Below are positions 40,493-51,747 of a DNA stretch of 64,000 nucleotides, piece by piece. The DNA is from Ostrinia nubilalis (lineage: Eukaryota; Arthropoda; Insecta; Lepidoptera; Crambidae), in the NCBI RefSeq assembly GCF_963855985.1, contig NW_026973566.1:4812501-4876500 (forward strand). The letters run 5' to 3'. The translations under genes and the position numbers were made by a program. The number at the start of each line of letters is the position of its first letter. Position 1 is the first letter of the stretch. The notes under the pieces are model-generated. The model was not told the origin of the DNA. It worked only from the letters and a program-made list of their open reading frames with translations, and did not search any database.

Positions 40493-41521
40493 TATAAAAG
40501 GAGAAACTGACTGACTGACTGACAGATCAACGCACAGCCTAAACGGCTAAACGTAGGCACTTGAAATTTAGAAGGGACGTAGTTTAGGTACCGTAGAGGT
40601 GCACTAAGAAAGGAAATCCCGAAATTACCACGGGAACGGGAATTAGCGGAAAAATCCTTTTGTATGAAAAATCTAAACCGCTTAAGTTAGATGCTTGAAA
40701 TTTGGTGTGCAGGTACCTTAGTAAATTTAAAGCTTAGGTACAACAGGATATCGTAAAATTCCCACGGGAACGGGAGTTAGCGGGAAAAAACATATGTATG
40801 AAAAAATCTAAACTGCGTAAGATAGACGCTTGAAATTTGGCATGCAGGTACCTTAGTAAACTTAAAGCTTAGTTACAACAGGATATTGCAAAATTCCTAC
40901 GGGAACTGGAGTTAACCGCTGAAGATAGATGAAGGGTGTAAAACGGGATCCACGCGTACGAAGTCGCGGGCGGCCGCTAGCTATCATCTATCTATCTATA
41001 TAAATAAAAATGAATTGATGTTCGTTAGTCTGATTATAACTCGAGAACGACTGGGCCGATTGAGCTGATTTTGGTTTTAAAATGTTTATCGTAGTCCAGG
41101 TCTAAACGGTGAGTAAATACGCGCGCGATATTGTTTTTCTGTGACAGACAAAATTCCACGCGGGCAAAGCCGCGGGCGGAAAGCTAGTACTATATAATTT
41201 AGCTCTAAGACCAACAAACTCGTAAATAATATTGCCACCCATTTCATCTTTGAATAATCCTGGTACTTTTTCATTTATCTTTGGTATGTTATACATATTT
41301 TTTAAAGCAAAATTACTTGTATCAAATTGTGAAATATTGTCATACATATCTTTATAGAAATCATCGGTAAATATTAAATATAATAAACTATCAGTATCTG
41401 TGTAACAAAGTTGAGCCTGATCTTTATATTTTTCTTTAATGAAATCATAATGAAATTGATACAATATATGTTGCTTAGCAAACTCTAAAACTGTAAATCC
41501 AATGTAGATTGGTTTTTCCAT

Positions 41522-41690
41522 TACACATTTTTAAAAACTCAGTAAAAACTCAGTAAAACTCATTTATTTCTGTAAGTAGGCTTTAAAAAAGCACTTTTAC
41601 ACGTCCCAGTATTAACCCTACCACTGCTTCAGGACAATAAATGGGCCAGTGCTGAGAAGAAGCAGCGCAAGAAACTCAGACACTATTTTC
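41522..41690 (+). repeat. SINE-like repeat in the polymerase gene
   Basis: Contains CACGTCCCAGTATTAACCCT and GCTGAGAAGAAGCAGCGCAA. A related sequence (ACACGTCCC, TGCTGAGAAGAAGTGGCGGA) lies at about 50660-50810 and 56390-56545 inside an LTR. It falls between polymerase motif B and motif C. Confidence 0.6.
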
Positions 41691-42528
41691 ACGATTGAGC
41701 TGGATAGCCACAAAGTTCTCTGAAAAAATACTTATACTGTTCAGATTTGGTTTTGTGAGTAACTTTTCTGCTGTAAGATGCTTATTAGTTTTATTCTCAG
41801 TATCAATCCATCTAGTTACCAACTTAACTTCAACTTGTTTTCGTTTATTTTCAATTGTTTTTCCAAAAATAGAATTATTAAGCAATTTAAAGAAATCTTT
41901 TTCAAATGCCGTGTTTGATGATTGTCGGAGAGAGGTGTTAAGATCAATATAAGGTTTTAAAAAGTTTTCTTGTTTAAAACAGAGTATGCGATGTATCTTC
42001 ATTAACACTAGTCCATGTTTTAAGCATTGTTTCAGGTATACATAATGAATAACATAATTGAATTTATCATAAAGGTTTGCGATTAATTTTTCACTTTTTC
42101 CTCCAGGAGGTTTCATTTTTTCCATGCCAAAAGGAAGGTCTTGATGGTTTTCATGTAAATGATCTGGATATAATAAGTCAACTTCTAAAATATAACCAAA
42201 GTCACTGTCATCAGAAATATTCATCACATTAAAGTTACTGATTTCTTGAACTGATAAAAATTTAAATTCAGAGATAGGATATTTTTTTGTCATCGCATAT
42301 CCATACAAATTATTGCAGTCTAAATAAATCAAAAAAGATGACTGCTGAGATTTATCATAGTTTGGTAAGTATTTATTACATGCTTTAGCATATCGTAGAG
42401 AACACTGTGCAAGGCCTCCACGTATACCCTTTTCAAGCATTTGGTACATTTCAATATCATGAATCAGCTCTAATCGAACATTAGTGTAAAAGAGCATTGC
42501 ATCCCAACTCAAACTAGGTGATGTTATA

Positions 42529-43575
42529 CAGTGTGTCCGGGCTTGTAGTGATCAAACTTTAAGGGCGTAATCTATGGACAATTTTATCGAAGAAAATACT
42601 TCAAATTTGGGGCTTGACCCATTTCTCACAAAATTACGAGGATTTAAGTTTTTAATTTTTAGTTTTCACCTCTTCCTTCAAAAACAAGTGAAAGCGTGGG
42701 TAGCTTAACACTAATAAGCAAAAATTTTATATTATGCGATAGCCAATAAAATTATCTATTAGCAGAAGTAGAAAACAGATACAAGTTTCATACATTTTAA
42801 GGGAGTAAGAATGGATTTAATTAGAAAAAAACATGACTTTTTTCACTTCTTTTTCAGTTATTTTCCAACACAAGAAAAACCAGGTCGTTAAGGTATGTTT
42901 TATTTGCATTGTATTATTAGTATTTAAGCTATTCTACAAAACGAATGTAAATTTATTAGTCTACGTCTATTAGTTTCGACGTAATTGTTGAACAAAGATA
43001 CCCCTTCCCAGCGGTTTCCATAGTAATCGGAATAGGTTGTGTGATTCTTTCAGGCAGTGCATTTTCGCATGTCGCGTGCGCTATGGAAACCGCTGGGAAG
43101 GGATATCTTTGTTCAACAATTACGTCGAAACTAATAGAGGTAGACTAATAAATTTACATTAGTTTTGTAGAATAGCTCAAATACTAATAATACAATGCAA
43201 ATAAAACATACCTTAACGACCTGGTTTTTCTTGTGTTGGAAAATAACTGAAAAAGAAGTGAAAAAAGTCATGTTTTTTTCTAATTAAATCCATTCTTACT
43301 CCCTTAAAATGTATGAAACTTGTATCTGTTTTCTACTTCTGCTAATAGATAATTTTATTGGCTATCGCATAATATAAAATTTTTGCTTATTAGTGTTAAG
43401 CTACCCACGCTTTCTCTTGTTTTTGAAGGAAGAGGTGAAAACTAAAAATTAAAAACTTAAATCCTCGTAATTTTGCGAGAAATGGGTCAAGCCCCAAATT
43501 TGAAGTATTTTCATCGATAAAATTGTCCATAGATTACGCCCTTAAAGTTTGATCACTACAAGCCCGGACACACTG
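42529..43575. mobile_element. 1.05-kb palindromic TA element, copy 1
   Basis: CAGTGTGTCCGGGC at one end, its complement at the other, flanked by TA (42527-42528, 43576-43577). The arms are near-perfect inverted copies of about 490 bp around a spacer of about 58 bp (43021-43080). It lies between DPAY and SPSLSWDAM codons of polymerase B; removing it with one TA leaves the frame open. No coding sequence. Confidence 0.9.
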
Positions 43576-45320
43576 TATAATATGCAGGGTCGAGTTTATA
43601 ATGTAATAGACTAACTTTTCTAATTTTTTCAAATATATCACATAGTAGTAAAACATCTGACTTTACATATAAATCAGTATATTCACCAAGGTTTTTGATA
43701 CCAAAGCATTTCCATACTGTGCAAGCATGTTTATAATCAGAATCGGATATATGAGTTTCATTCAAAGAATTAAAAAGACTGGACTTTGAAGGAAGTTTGG
43801 TTTCCTCAAATTTTGACCACTTGTCTATATAGTCATATGGATAGACACCTTTTCTTCGGAGTAATTTGTATTGTTCCTGATTATTAAACTCGCATGATAA
43901 ATGTTTGAAATCACTCGTACTTAAACTGCTACTCAACTTATCAAGGCTTGAACTCAAAAATTGGTAAGAATCGATAAACTTGAGATCAATAGGTCGTTCA
44001 TTTTCTGATATGTTAATAATTTTTGTAACAGATAGATACTTTTCTTTTGATTTAGGAATTATTTTCACACTGCCTTTATATTTATTCTTCAATAAACAAG
44101 TGTAAATCATACCCAACCAGGCTATGAAATACTACTGGTATGAATGGACATACTCTGTACATCAAATTACAATGTGAATGAGCTGCTCCTCTAAACTCAC
44201 CAGTTACATGATCATGATCTCGTACTTTATCATCGAGAAGTACTTCATTACAGATGTGACAAACAGTAGCTTTTTTATATTTATATTCTTGATCATAAGT
44301 TAGAGGTAACATTGGTTTTTTATCTGATAATATATTGTTAATAATTTCAGCATCTTTAATTAGTGATTTAATGAATACTTCAACACAATCAATACCCCTA
44401 TATGAAACATATTTGTTTAAATTTTGATCATGTGAACAACAAATATAATAACCAAAACTAGATGGTTGATGTTTTTGCAATGTTTCAATGTATTCAGATT
44501 TTTGTTCTTTGTAATCTAATAATAGACATTCAAAGTCTGCACAAATCACAAAGTTGATTTTTTGTTGTCTTTCATAATGCGTAAATTTTAAAATAGAACC
44601 TTTTTAGGTAAAATAGTTAAAACTTTATTGCACTTATGCAATCGAAACTTTGATTTACTCCCAAAGAACTGTAAACATGATTCACATAAAAAAAAAGTTG
44701 TCTTTATGTGATGTAATCTGATGTTTCACTAATCGAGCAAGATCTTTGATTAAACAGTAATGTCCTTTATGATAATGCTCGATATATAATAAATTGAAGT
44801 GATCAATTTTTCTGTTTTTTGTCAGGTATAGAGGCCCAGTAATATGACATCTGTTATCTAAACCATAAATATTAATGCTTATATCAGGATTATTACTTTC
44901 AAATAATCTAATATCTACAAAAGTAGGTGGGAAATTCATTTCATTGATATTAAGAATAGAAGAATAATGTGGATATGAGTTTACTCTGCACACATTATTC
45001 TTCGCAGGAAAAAGTCCAGCAATTATACTCCATAGAAAACAATGATCATCCTAGTTCTGTACATTAATACAACTTTTTGTCACTTTTATCGATTTTGGTA
45101 GATCAATAAATGTGCCACCTCTCATAGGACTGTATTTATTTATATTTATTTCTAAATGACTTATGCCTGCAAAACTCCAACCAGATTCACAATGCTCGAA
45201 TTCAGCTAATTTGGTTTGAAACTTTTCAACTAAATTTGTGAATAGTTCATCTAATTCAGTAGACTGATAAACTGTTTCAAACTTTGTATTAAAGAATTGA
45301 TGCACTAGGTACGTCTCCAT

Positions 45321-46383
45321 CGATTATAATATTACTTACATAAAACCAGTACAATAAAAAAACAGAATGAATTGAACAGTACTTGAATAGTTGAATAGTC
45401 GATAAATTAATGATTAGAAGATTGAATGACAACAACAACGATAATAATAGAATTGAATAGATACTTAAAATCTAGGTACTTACATTCTGCTAATATCACT
45501 GTTTGATAATAACGATTTCCTGAAGATGAACTGCACTCCCTGAAATGGACTGTGACATTTCCTACCAAATCTCAGCTTAAATACATGTAGGATCACATGG
45601 GATACTTTCCATATTTCTGTACCCCCAGTGAAAAGGGATCTAACTCGACTTAGATCAAAATTGACTTTATAACATAATGTGAATCTCTGAAAAATAAGCT
45701 ATTTTTGTATCTAATCGGTGTCTTTCTACGACGTATAGAAAAGAAAATAAGTTTATGCCAAATGATACAAGTAAGGCTTTGTGAACCAATTTTGAGTTTT
45801 CTTTCGTGTAAATTGATACATGTCTACTTTTAACAAAGTGTACCGGAGGCTCCTTTCACTTTTTTATTGTGTCAAGAGGTATGACTCGTGTTACTACTTT
45901 TTACACGATTGAAGTTGTTCAGATTGAGTTTGTGATTAACAATATAAGATGACTCATATTAATATACACAAAAAAAAACTATGTATTGTTGGTTGGTGAA
46001 AAAGAATGTAACTTAATTTATAGCACAAAAAGTAAAAGACAAAAGATTATTTATTTTGTGTATAATGATTCAATTAGACTAATACCATTAACCACAAAAG
46101 TTTCGTACATGTGTAAAATGTTATAAGTTACTTAGATCAAAAACATTTGAAAATCGCAACAAATAATTTGGTTAATTATTTGGTGTAAAATGATATAACT
46201 TAGCCCAAACGTCAGATTAAAGGAAAAAATAATGTCGTAGTTTATAAATCAAAGAATTTAAGTAAATAGTTTTAATAAATAATGGTGAACATCTACTAGT
46301 AAAACATATAATTGAACTCATAGTGCCTAACGTTGTCAATAAAAGTACTTAATAAGTGCATTATCGAATTTACAAGAGCTCCA
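45321..46383. other. About 1 kb past the polymerase gene, nothing recognised
   Basis: AT-rich sequence. The right terminal inverted repeat of Maverick B would be expected in or near here, but I could not find a partner sequence at the left side because element B is truncated there. Confidence 0.6.
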
Positions 46384-46880
46384 ACTACCAGAACTCTTTA
46401 TAAACAAAACTCATCACCTTTGACAACAAATTGACCTGGGCGAGTCATTTCGAGAACAAAATAAAAATGGCCTGTATAGCATTCCATCAGTGCAAGAGAC
46501 TCATTGGTAGTAGATGAGGTCTCAACCCAAAAATAACACTTTGGCTCTACACGTTGGTTATAATAATATAGCCCTCTTACACATATTATTATGGATCACT
46601 TGTGTGGTCGCACAGAACACAACTATCCACAGCAAGATCAAAACTCCAAAGCCTGCAACGCCTAGTAAGCATAGCGGCCACTAGTTGTATGAGAACCACT
46701 CCATCGACATCACTTGAGTACCTTCTGAATCTCAGATCTTTAGACCTCTTCATTCAGGAGGAAGTGCAAGCAGCCGCTCTAAGACTTAAAAGTAAGAACG
46801 GCATATAGAAGCAAAACAAGGAGACAGGACATTCCACGATCCTGCACAAAACTCTAATAAAAGGTCACCCGGAACAGATC
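46384..46880 (+). pseudogene. Decayed I/Jockey-type LINE fragment (RT end)
   Basis: In broken frames the sequence reads FHQCKRLIGSR, then GLNPKITLWLYT and QSLQRLVSIAATSCMRTTPS, TSLEYLLNLRSLDLFIQEE. This is the stretch after the RT domain that precedes RNase H in I/Jockey-like elements. Several stops and shifts are visible, and no ends were found. It abuts the next LINE endonuclease at about 46905. Confidence 0.65.
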
Positions 46881-46904
46881 TCAACAGCACTCCAAGCCTG
46901 TACA

Positions 46905-49471
46905 TCATCGCTTAACTTTTTACATTTAAATATACGTAGTATCAATCGTAATTTTGATGAGCTTAAGGTCTTCCTATACAACTCTGTACTATATCCGGAA
47001 ATTATTATCCTCTCTGAATGTTGGCTCAGTAAAACGCCTACTCTACCTCAACTGGAGGGCTATAAATGTTATGGTACTGTCAAGAACTACAATCAAAATG
47101 ATTGTGTAGTTATTTTTGTTAAAACGACACTTGAACACCATGTATAGAAACCGGCATTTTTGGATGGTAGTTGTTTAGTATGTAATCTAAAAAAATACAA
47201 ACTCACCCTAATTGGCCTTTATCGCTCTCCCTCTTATCGTGATCAACACAACTTCATTAGTAGCCTGGGTGATATCTTAACCACTTACTCTGCTAGCCTG
47301 AACATCGCAATACTAGGCGATATCAATATTGATATTGCAAGTGTTGAGTCTAATCTGCAATCAAATGATTATTTGAATCTTACTGCTTCATTCGGGTTAA
47401 TTCCTACGAGCCTCATACCTACCCGGGGTAGTAGCTGCCTTGACCATGTTTTATTAAAATCAGCTCATAAAAGTACTACGCTAACGATAGATACTAATAT
47501 TACAGACCACTTTCCTGTGCTTTTGAATTTGAGTACACATATAAAGACAACCAAAGGTAAAGTCATGAGATCTCAGCTTAATTTACCTGATGCAATCAAT
47601 TCCGTGGCCTGCTGTGATTTTTCTCACATATTCAATATTAACGATGCTAATGGTGCTGCTGAGAAGTTTGTTGAACTTTTGGGTGACATAATAGAACAAA
47701 ACACAACAAAAGTCTACACTTAGTCAAAACAGAGAATCTTCAAACCTTGGATAACGAAAGGTCTGCTTAAATGTATTAGGAATCGTGACAATATGTGTCG
47801 TAAAGTAAAGGCAAACCCGGAAAATCTCATTCTCAAAATAACATATATTAGATACCGCAATTTTTGTAATAAACTTCTGAAAAAACTAAAACGAGAATAT
47901 GAAACTTCAAGGCTTGAAAGTGCAAAGAATAATCCCAAAGCCACTTGGAAGGTCATCAAAGACATAATTAACATTGCACCCAGAGATGGCCCTCCACTGG
48001 AACTACTGAAGCTAGCATCCAACCCCTCTGAGTCTGTCAATGTAGTCAATAATCATTTCTCCAGCATTGGAAGGAAATTGGCTGAGAGTATTGCAGCGGG
48101 CTCAAACTCATCTCAGTGTTCTGATCCACCCCCCTCAGATTCATTTGTCCTCTTTCCAACAGATGAAGCCGAAATAGAAAGAATTATAAAGAATCTTCGC
48201 AAAGACTCGGCTACTGGCTGGGACGGGATTTCAGCTAAGCTCTTACAATCTTGTTCGGCCACTTTGGTACCTATAATAACTTATATTTGCAACCTTTCTA
48301 TAACTAATGGAAAATTTCCCGATGTTTTTAAAAGAGCTATTGTACGGCCTGTGTTCAAGGGTGGAGACAGAGACAGTGTCAACAATTATAGGCCAATTTC
48401 CATTTTGCCGGCTCTATCTAAGGTGTTAGAAAAGGTCCTCAATAGTCGATTGCTCAAGTATTTAGAACAGAAACACATACTTGCTGATAATCAGTTTGGT
48501 TTCAGATCCGGCAGGAACACTGAGCAGGCTGTTGCATCCCTTATCGATAACGTCATCAATCGCATGGAAAATAATAAGAAATGTCTCGGCATTTTTATTG
48601 ATCTAACAAAAGCGTTTGACACTGTGTCTGTTCCACTCTTGCTCAATAGGATGGAGAAAGTTGGCATCCGTGGGATAACTTTGGATATTTTTAAAGATTA
48701 CCTTACCAATAGAAAAAAAATTGTTAAAATAGATACCTTTTTGAGTGACAGTGCTCTTATTAACTATGGCGTTCCTCAAGGATCCATCTTAGGACCTACA
48801 CTATTTTTAATTTATATTGATACTCTTTGTAAACTTCAACTTGCCAACTGCGCTATCTTTACATATGCTGATGATACCGCTCTGCTCATCCATGGGGATA
48901 GTTGGACTGAGGTTTATTCAACAGCTGAACAAGCACTCGGGGTTGTTATAAATTGGCTTTCAAATAATCTCCTGACATTAAACACTAAGAAAACTACTTA
49001 CCTAACATTTTCTAAAACATTAGCTTCGCAGCCTTCTAATCGTTTTCAGCTTAAAGCACACTCATGTACCAGTGGTCTCGGTTGTTCTCTGACTCAAATT
49101 AATAAACAATGCAACTGTCCAGTAATAGCCAGATCCTGCATAATAAAATACCTTGGCATCCATGTTGACAGTCTCCTTACGTGGAAACCTCATTTAGAAC
49201 AATTAACATCCCGCTGTCGTAAATTAATATATATTTTTAAAAAACTCCGATATGCAGCAGATTTCAAACTAATAAAAACTACATATTATGCACTCTGCCA
49301 ATCCATCATCACGTATTGTGTGTCTGTATGGGGTGGCGCCACTGAGACTAGCTTGCTCCATCTAGAAAGAGCCTAAAGAGCGGTACTAAAGGTTATGACT
49401 TTTCGACCTTTTAGATTCCCTACATCTTTACTTTACGATGAATGTCAAGTGCTTTCTATTCGTCAACTTTA
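46905..49471 (+). pseudogene. Jockey/CR1-like LINE: endonuclease and reverse transcriptase, broken
   Basis: Endonuclease starts LNFLHLNIRSINRNFDELK, has a stop near 47145, then LTLIGLYRSPS, AILGDINIDIAS, SCLDHVLLKS and TDHFPVLLNL to 47723. The RT frame (47793-49376) has SATGWDGISAKLL, AIVRPVFKGGDRDSVNNYRP, NQFGFRSGRNTEQA, GIFIDLTKAFDTVS, GVPQGSILGPTLFLIYI and the catalytic IFTYADDTALLIH. A TAA at 49374-49376 interrupts the C-terminal region, which reads on (KVMTFRPFRFPTSLLYDE) until the palindromic TA element at 49474. Its continuation is not in the window. Confidence 0.85.
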
Positions 49472-49473
49472 TA

Positions 49474-50306
49474 CAGTGTGTCCGGGCATGTAGTGATCAA
49501 ACTTTAAGGGCGTAATCTATGGACAATTTTATCGATGAAAATACTTCAAATTTGGGGCGTTACCCATTTCTCGAAAAATTACATCGATTTAAGTTTTTAA
49601 TTTTTAGTTTACACCTCTTCTTTAAAAAACAAGTGAAAGCGTGGGTAGCTTAACATTAATAGGCAAATATTTTATATCATTCGATAGCCAATAAAATTAT
49701 CTATTAGTAGAAGAAGAAAACAGAAACAAGTTTCATACATTTTATGGGAGTAAGAATGTATTTAATTAGAAAAATACATTACTTTTTTCACTTATTTTTC
49801 AGTTATTTTCCAACACAAGAAAAACCAGGTCGTTAAGGTATGTTTTATTTGCATTGTATTATTAGTATTTGAGCTATTCTACAAAACGAATGTAAATTTA
49901 TTAGTCTACGTCTATTAGTTTCGACGTAATTGTTGAACAAAGATACCCCTTCCCAGCGGTTTCCATAGCGCACGCGACATGCGAAAATGCACTGCCTGAA
50001 AGAATCACACAACCTATTCCGATTACTATTACTAATTTACATTCGTTTTGTAGAATAGCTCAAATACTAATAATACAATGCAAATAAAACATACCTTAAC
50101 GACCTGGTTTTTCTTGTGTTGGAAAATAACTGAAAAATAAATGAAAAAAGTAATGTATTTTTCTAATTAAATACATTCTTACTCCCATAAAATGTATGAA
50201 ACTTGTGTCTGTTTTCTTCTTCTACTAATAAATAATTTTATTGGCTATCGAATGATATAAAATATTTGCCTATTAATGTTAAGCTACCCACGCTTTCACT
50301 TGTTTT
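49474..50306. mobile_element. Palindromic TA element, copy 2, truncated by piggyBac
   Basis: Same family as 42529-43575, starting CAGTGTGTCCGGGC after TA (49472-49473). The spacer is in the opposite orientation to copy 1, as expected for opposite insertion, and part of the right arm next to it is deleted. The right arm stops at TTAA (50307-50310), where the piggyBac-like element is inserted. Confidence 0.8.
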
Positions 50307-50442
50307 TTAACCTTCGGAAGGCAACAGGGGTTACCAGTCACCCCACCACTTGAGAAAAGTCTTAATATGTTTAGATGCTTATGTTGTCTCTTTCTATCGC
50401 TTGGCCTATTCTCTAATTGTAACGAGCGCTGTCAGTCGCACG

Positions 50443-51747
50443 TGTTAGATTTTTGGGCATTAGTCATTTCTAAATTAGGAAATATTAATGTATTAAAGCA
50501 GATTCTTTAATTAATAAAGTTACCACAAAAAGAAGAATAATAGTAAGCAAAATCTAGCATAAATACTTTATGCTATATTCCTATCATATCGTATTATACC
50601 ATGGAAATATATAGGACTATAATACTGTAATTTAATAAGTTCCAAATTAAAAATCCAATTTCAAATTCAAATAGTTTATTCAGTATAAATCCCTTTTCCA
50701 GGGCATTTATACACGTCCCAAATATAGCTTGCCCTACCACCACTTCGGGACATCATGGGCTGGTGCTGAGAAGAAGTGGCGGAAGAAACTCAGTCACCTT
50801 TGTCAGCCTCTTTTCCAACCCTAAGTTAGGTTACGTTAAGACTTAGGTTTTGGTTAGGTCAAGAGTTAGATTTAGGTTAGGTTAGGACTTAGGTTTTGTA
50901 CCATAACATAACCAGCAACTATTAGCATTGTCCTTCTTTATACTGGTCAACAAACTACCGACCCGACCCCGTGGCATGTCACCATCAATTGGCCAGGTGT
51001 CAAAATAATAGCCCTGGCGCAGCCACATAGCCAGGTGTTAATACAATATCACAATAATACAATACAAAAACACAACAAGCACAATAATAGTACCAATAAA
51101 CAATGTACACTTAACTTTGGTCAGCATCACCTCAAAGATCCATCGAGACTGCCTTTCAACGAGGAATTCCATATATTTATACCCATACTCCTACCTTTCC
51201 TCTACTCAACTCTGATTGGTCACTTAAGACGACCAATCAGAAAACAGGAAGTTAGATAATATTTAAACGGACCCGGAAGTTGGAATTTCTCATTTTACAA
51301 TATTTGTTTTTGATCAAAAGATAGTATGTTGGCTTATTAATTATACTTTTAATAATATTTAAGAAATATTAATAATTATTATCCAAAAGCTGGAAATCTT
51401 ACAATAAATTCTATAAACAGGAAGTTCGAATATATTATAACTAATAATATTAAAACGGACCCAGATTTATTTTTGATTGAATATTAGCCAGTTGGCTTAT
51501 TAATTTATCAATTTAATTATATTTAAGAAACATTAATAACCACTTCAGAAGCCGGAAATCTTACAATAAATTCTTATTTGCAAACGGAAGTCTTAATTTT
51601 ATCTGACAGTTAATATGGCGGCTGTTTGATACTTGGTGTGTGTGATGTTATAGAAAGTTAATAAATAGTGTAGTTACTAATATTAATTATAGGTCACATG
51701 AAATATTAATATCAATCAGGTATGTACATAATATAATTAATCTAACA
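50443..51747 (-). repeat. LARD-like element 3' LTR
   Basis: Nearly identical to 56175-57608 but lacks a segment of about 129 bp present at 56553-56681 in the other copy. A short frame (51035-51259) occurs in both LTRs but resembles no protein I know. Confidence 0.85.

Larger units (their letters stand above)
38010..41187 (+). mobile_element. Composite Helitron, copy 2, head-to-tail with copy 1
   Basis: Starts TC at 38010, immediately after CTAG of copy 1, and ends CTAG at 41184-41187 followed by T. It repeats both modules and both 3' ends of copy 1. A 2.47-kb mariner-like element is inserted eight bases from its start. The polymerase B gene resumes at 41188. Confidence 0.75.
41188..45320 (-). 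pseudogene. Maverick B DNA polymerase B (protein-primed type), multiply broken
   Basis: Replicates the Maverick genome. Starting at 45320: HLEININKYSPMRGGTFI, stop TAG at 45053-45051, FPPTFVDIRLFE, a C2H2-like CESCLQFFGSKSKFRLHKC in a shifted frame near 44680, exonuclease motif I CADFECLLLDY, VRDHDHVTGEFRGAAHSHC, motif II FHSLVGYDLHLFI, frameshift near 44100, then SWDAMLFYTN, polymerase motif A YLDCNNLYGYAMTKKYP, motif B LNNSIFGKTIEN, and motif C LCYTDTDSLLYL. A palindromic TA element (42529-43575) and a SINE-like copy (41522-41690) interrupt it. The C-terminus after GLRAKLYS is removed by Helitron copy 2. Confidence 0.9.
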
